Shown here piece by piece: positions 61,424 to 64,000 of a DNA stretch of 64,000 nt. Position 1 is the first letter of the stretch. Every line of letters starts with the position of its first letter. The stretch lies in assembly GCF_036577625.1 (NCBI RefSeq), contig NZ_JARBDC010000087.1, forward strand, positions 1 to 64,000, given 5' to 3'. The position numbers and the translations under genes were made by a program. The notes under the pieces were generated by a model. The model saw only the letters and a program-made list of their open reading frames with translations, was not told where the DNA came from and did not search any database. This DNA comes from Paenibacillus_AB sp036577625. Lineage in GTDB: Bacteria > Bacillota > Bacilli > Paenibacillales > NBRC-103111.

Positions 61424-62737
61424 CTATTTTTTCATTTCGGCTTCGATATACTTGTTGATTTCTTCGTCCGCCTCGCGCAGCGCCGTATTCGTATCTTTCT
61501 TGCCCGTCATAATCGCCCGCAAAGCGTCGTTCGCGATCGATCTCGCTTTTCCGTCGTATTTTCCCGCGGCTACGGGCGCTCCGATCGTATCTTTGAAGAG
61601 AGCGTCCACATTTTTGCCTTTCGCGTAAGGCAGATCGCTTGCGTATACGTTTCTCGCCTCCTCGCTTTTGACGACGGGGATGTATCCCCCTTTGGCGCGC
61701 AGCAGCTGCACTTCGTCGGACAGCCAGTAAGCGAGAACCTGGAAAGCGGCATCCTGCTGCTTGCTCGTCGGAGCGATTCCGATAATCGGCGAATTCATCT
61801 GATTTTGGCTCGGCGTTCCTTTGAAAGTCGGGTACGTGACGAGATCGAAGTCGAGGCCGGCCTGAACGGCCGTTTCCAGCATATTATTGTTAATATTGAA
61901 CAAGTTCGGGCCGGTCCGCATGGCCAACATTTGTTCCTTCAGAAACTGATTTTGCTCGGAATAGGCTCCTGCGCTTTCGTTGCCCGGTATTTGAAAAAAG
62001 GAAGCGTGCAAATCCATCCACGTTTTCCATCGATCCGTATTGACGACGCCCTTCGCCGTTTTATAGTCGACGAACGGCAACCCCAGTTGATTTTTATAGA
62101 CGATGTTCAGCTCGTTGAAATTGAACCCTTTGTAAGAAACGCCGTCCGCATGTCTCGTCATTTTTTTGGCGATCTCGTATACGTCGTTCCAGCTCATCCC
62201 GTCCTTCGGATAAGGCACGGCGAATTTATCGAACAATCCTTTGTTGTAAAAGAGGGCGTGATTGTTCAAAACGAACGGGAATACGGGAATATCGCCGTTA
62301 TCGCCGTACGATTTCAACGTTTCCATGACGCCGGGCGCGAAGCGGTTCGGATCGAAGTCGTGCTTTCGGATCAACGGATTCAAGTCCGTATAGACGCGAA
62401 GCTCCTTGTTCTCGTACAGCCCCCCTAACGGCGCATAGATGAGGTCGAATTGCTGGCCCGCCGCAAGCAGCCCGGCAAGCGTTTCCTCTTTTTTGGTCGT
62501 TGCCTGGACGACATGGAGGGTAATATGCGGAAACTTCTTTTCCGTCAATTGTTTGGCCATGGCGGCCCAAGGGACGTCCTGATGACTGTTCAAAAAATTC
62601 AAGGTGATCGGCTGCGGAGCGGCCTCCTGCTTGGATTGCTCCTCCCGGCCCGACGGGTCAGCGCTTTCCTTTGCGCCGCAAGCGGCGGCGACGAAGGAGA
62701 CGGACATGGCGAACAGCAGCATCTTTTTATAGTTCAT
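61424..62737 (-). CDS. Extracellular solute-binding lipoprotein (family 1), no permease nearby
   Basis: The ATG follows AAAGGGG by seven bases; 437 residues. Lipobox FVAAACGAK, central ALFYNKGLFDKFAVPYPKDG and C-terminal KDTNTALREADEEINKYI place it with the other SBPs of the window. It is the first gene of an operon with the FAD oxidoreductase. A TATAAT lies about 60 bases upstream (62802-62797, minus strand) with a poor -35 box, suiting AraC activation. Confidence 0.88.
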   Translation of the reverse strand: MNYKKMLLFAMSVSFVAAACGAKESADPSGREEQSKQEAAPQPITLNFLNSHQDVPWAAMAKQLTEKKFPHITLHVVQATTKKEETLAGLLAAGQQFDLIYAPLGGLYENKELRVYTDLNPLIRKHDFDPNRFAPGVMETLKSYGDNGDIPVFPFVLNNHALFYNKGLFDKFAVPYPKDGMSWNDVYEIAKKMTRHADGVSYKGFNFNELNIVYKNQLGLPFVDYKTAKGVVNTDRWKTWMDLHASFFQIPGNESAGAYSEQNQFLKEQMLAMRTGPNLFNINNNMLETAVQAGLDFDLVTYPTFKGTPSQNQMNSPIIGIAPTSKQQDAAFQVLAYWLSDEVQLLRAKGGYIPVVKSEEARNVYASDLPYAKGKNVDALFKDTIGAPVAAGKYDGKARSIANDALRAIMTGKKDTNTALREADEEINKYIEAEMKK

Positions 62738-62960
62738 GCTGAAACCCCTTTCTTGATCTATTTGGCTGAAACGTCCTTCTCCATAGTTCCGCCTTTATTA
62801 TAGTTTGCGCAATTCCCGACCGAGAATGATGTATCTTGCTGGCACTTGACTTATCTTGCTCTCTTTCTTCGCCGGACAATAAGAGGCTCGAGACGCTTAG
62901 GAGCCGGATTTGGCGGATACTGCGGATCGGATTTCGCGAACGTTTTCGGCAAAACAAAGA

Positions 62961-62989
62961 AAGGCGGGAGAGCCGCTCCCGCCTTAAAA
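62961..62989 (-). terminator. Terminator of the MupG-like gene
   Basis: AAGGCGGGAG pairs with CTCCCGCCTT on the minus strand around a four-base loop and continues in TCTTTG, shortly after the stop. Confidence 0.8.
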
Positions 62990-63003
62990 CCGTTTTATCG
63001 CTT

Positions 63004-64000
63004 TTACCGAATCCCTTTGTCCGAAACGTCAAACGCAAACCGCGTTCCGGAGCCGATCAGCCGAAGCAGCGGCCGGTCTTCCGGGACGACCCGGCCGAGC
63101 ACGTTCACCCTTTCGTCGGCCGGCAAATCGACGCGGGCGACTTGCAGCTCGCCGACGTATCTCGGATAACGCGAATTGTCCATCGTCACCGTGCCGGCCG
63201 GACGCTCCAGCGTATTCCGCGGCTCCGGAACGATGCCTCGTTCGCGGACGAACGGCCGGCCAAGCGGCGTGCGGATCACGAGCTCCGCGCCGTCCCACGG
63301 GCACGTATGCGTCTCGCCGAGCAGCGGCAGCAGCTCCTCCGGCAGCGGCTCGAGCCACCGCACCCGCAGCGGGATCGTGCCGGAGGCGGCTTGCCGCGCC
63401 GCCGTCCAGTCCGCCTCCCCGGGCGCCGGGTCGCCGAAATAAATCATGTCGGCGAGCCCGTCCGCCGCCAGCTCGGCGGCCGCCTCGACCGCCCGCAGCC
63501 GGCGGTGCGCTTCGACCGTCGGCAGCCCTTCGTACAGCGGCGCCCGCGGTTCCCGAAGCGACGGAATGAAGCCGCCCGTTTTCATGCCGAACTGCCGGAA
63601 CATCCGGTTTTGCCGGCGGTAAAAGTCGATCGAGACGCCCGTTTCCCGGCGCGGGTAAAAATTGTGCACGGCGATCAGCTTCTCCGGCGGAACGCCCCGC
63701 TGCGCCAAATTCCGCACATCGTCCTCGTTCATCGCCCCGGCGTTGATCTGGAACATGAAGCCGCCGGCGCGGATGATCCGCATCGTCTCCTCCATCGTAA
63801 AACCGTGGTCGAGCCGGACCGTCTCGATGCCGAGCCGCGCGAGCGGCGACATGTCGTCCGGGCTCGCGCCGAACGCGTCCAGCGACGCCCGGCTCACGTC
63901 GGCCGCGATGCCGATGCCGGCGCGAGCCGCCCGCGTCAGCAGACGGCGCACCTCGCTCCAGTCGTCGACGACGGCCTCCGGGAGATGGAGCGACGTGAAC
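63004..64000 (-). CDS. MupG/DUF871 family TIM-barrel protein (5' end outside window)
   Basis: The frame is open to the right window edge (FTSLHLPEAVVDDWSEVRRL at the cut end) and gives 331 residues of about 360. It shows the barrel motifs IGIAADVSRASLDAFGASP, FQINAGAMNEDDV, AVHNFYPRRETGVS and, in the C-terminal domain, DNSRYPRYVGELQVAR. MupG of Staphylococcus aureus is a 6-phospho-N-acetylmuramidase in cell-wall sugar recovery; many relatives are named DUF871. Neighbours to the right are not visible. Confidence 0.85.
   Translation of the reverse strand, partial: FTSLHLPEAVVDDWSEVRRLLTRAARAGIGIAADVSRASLDAFGASPDDMSPLARLGIETVRLDHGFTMEETMRIIRAGGFMFQINAGAMNEDDVRNLAQRGVPPEKLIAVHNFYPRRETGVSIDFYRRQNRMFRQFGMKTGGFIPSLREPRAPLYEGLPTVEAHRRLRAVEAAAELAADGLADMIYFGDPAPGEADWTAARQAASGTIPLRVRWLEPLPEELLPLLGETHTCPWDGAELVIRTPLGRPFVRERGIVPEPRNTLERPAGTVTMDNSRYPRYVGELQVARVDLPADERVNVLGRVVPEDRPLLRLIGSGTRFAFDVSDKGIR

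Noticed and set aside
1..64000. tRNA, rRNA, CRISPR or prophage features
   Set aside because: No tRNA-like TTCGANNC arms in cloverleaf context, no rRNA blocks, no regularly spaced repeats with unique spacers and no phage structural genes were seen.

Overview
The window looks like a chromosomal segment of a fairly GC-rich Firmicute of the Paenibacillaceae (Paenibacillus/Cohnella type). The reasons are the strong GGAGG-type ribosome sites with frequent GTG and TTG starts, intrinsic terminators after most units, and the gene content: PaiA/PaiB, YmaF, DUF5316, a Btr-like AraC-SBP regulator, a BmrC/BmrD-type exporter with a leader peptide, many AraC regulators paired with extracellular solute-binding lipoproteins (SBPs), and a GAT-repeat collagen-like surface protein. 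No rRNA, tRNA, CRISPR array or prophage was seen. The left edge holds the first codons of an IS3-type transposase; the right edge cuts a MupG/DUF871 gene.

Layout. 0-5 kb: IS end, DUF1259 and YmaF proteins, a frameshifted small gene, an EamA transporter with an attenuator-like leader, a truncated ABC exporter and the first copy of a dispersed repeat. 5-20 kb: an unusual two-domain polyprenyl synthase, then sugar- and phosphate-related modules (sulfatase + SBP + AraC; a decayed SBP/GH42/AraC locus; AraC + histidine phosphatase + SBP + metallophosphoesterase), with an AT-richer marR-paiA-paiB operon and a MocR/EamA deletion scar between them. 20-27 kb: two paralogous beta-propeller proteins, one secreted and one not, a CD3324-type gene with an amber codon, and the second repeat copy. 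27-36 kb: a divergent PurA with a minisatellite 3' region, LysR, catalase, Hsp20, a nitrilase-family amidase, and an iron-siderophore SBP next to a Btr-like regulator, both with Fur boxes. 36-43 kb: a heterodimeric multidrug ABC exporter behind a leader-peptide attenuator, then SGNH hydrolase and DUF402 genes. 43-54 kb: DUF5316 pseudogene, MFS pump, LysR/ilvE divergent pair, mntH, rarA and a marR-MMPL operon. 54-64 kb: DUF4097 protein, spore/cell-surface collagen-propeller protein, stand-alone IF-3 paralogue, VCBS-like lipoprotein, AraC, an SBP + FAD oxidoreductase operon and MupG.

Two themes stand out. First, four related SBPs (one dead) occur without any ABC permease, each beside an AraC gene and an enzyme, which suggests shared permeases encoded elsewhere. 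Second, the segment is scarred: at least eight genes are broken by deletions, frameshifts or nonsense codons, often at precise junctions, and two families of intergenic repeats are present.

The most interesting regulatory finding is the 26-codon leader ORF with two hairpins ahead of the BmrC/D-like exporter. The most interesting proteins are the polyprenyl synthase with a second Asp-rich isoprenoid-synthase-like half, the IF-3 paralogue that lacks the conserved linker, and the paired propeller proteins. All function calls are from reading translated sequence; no database search was run.
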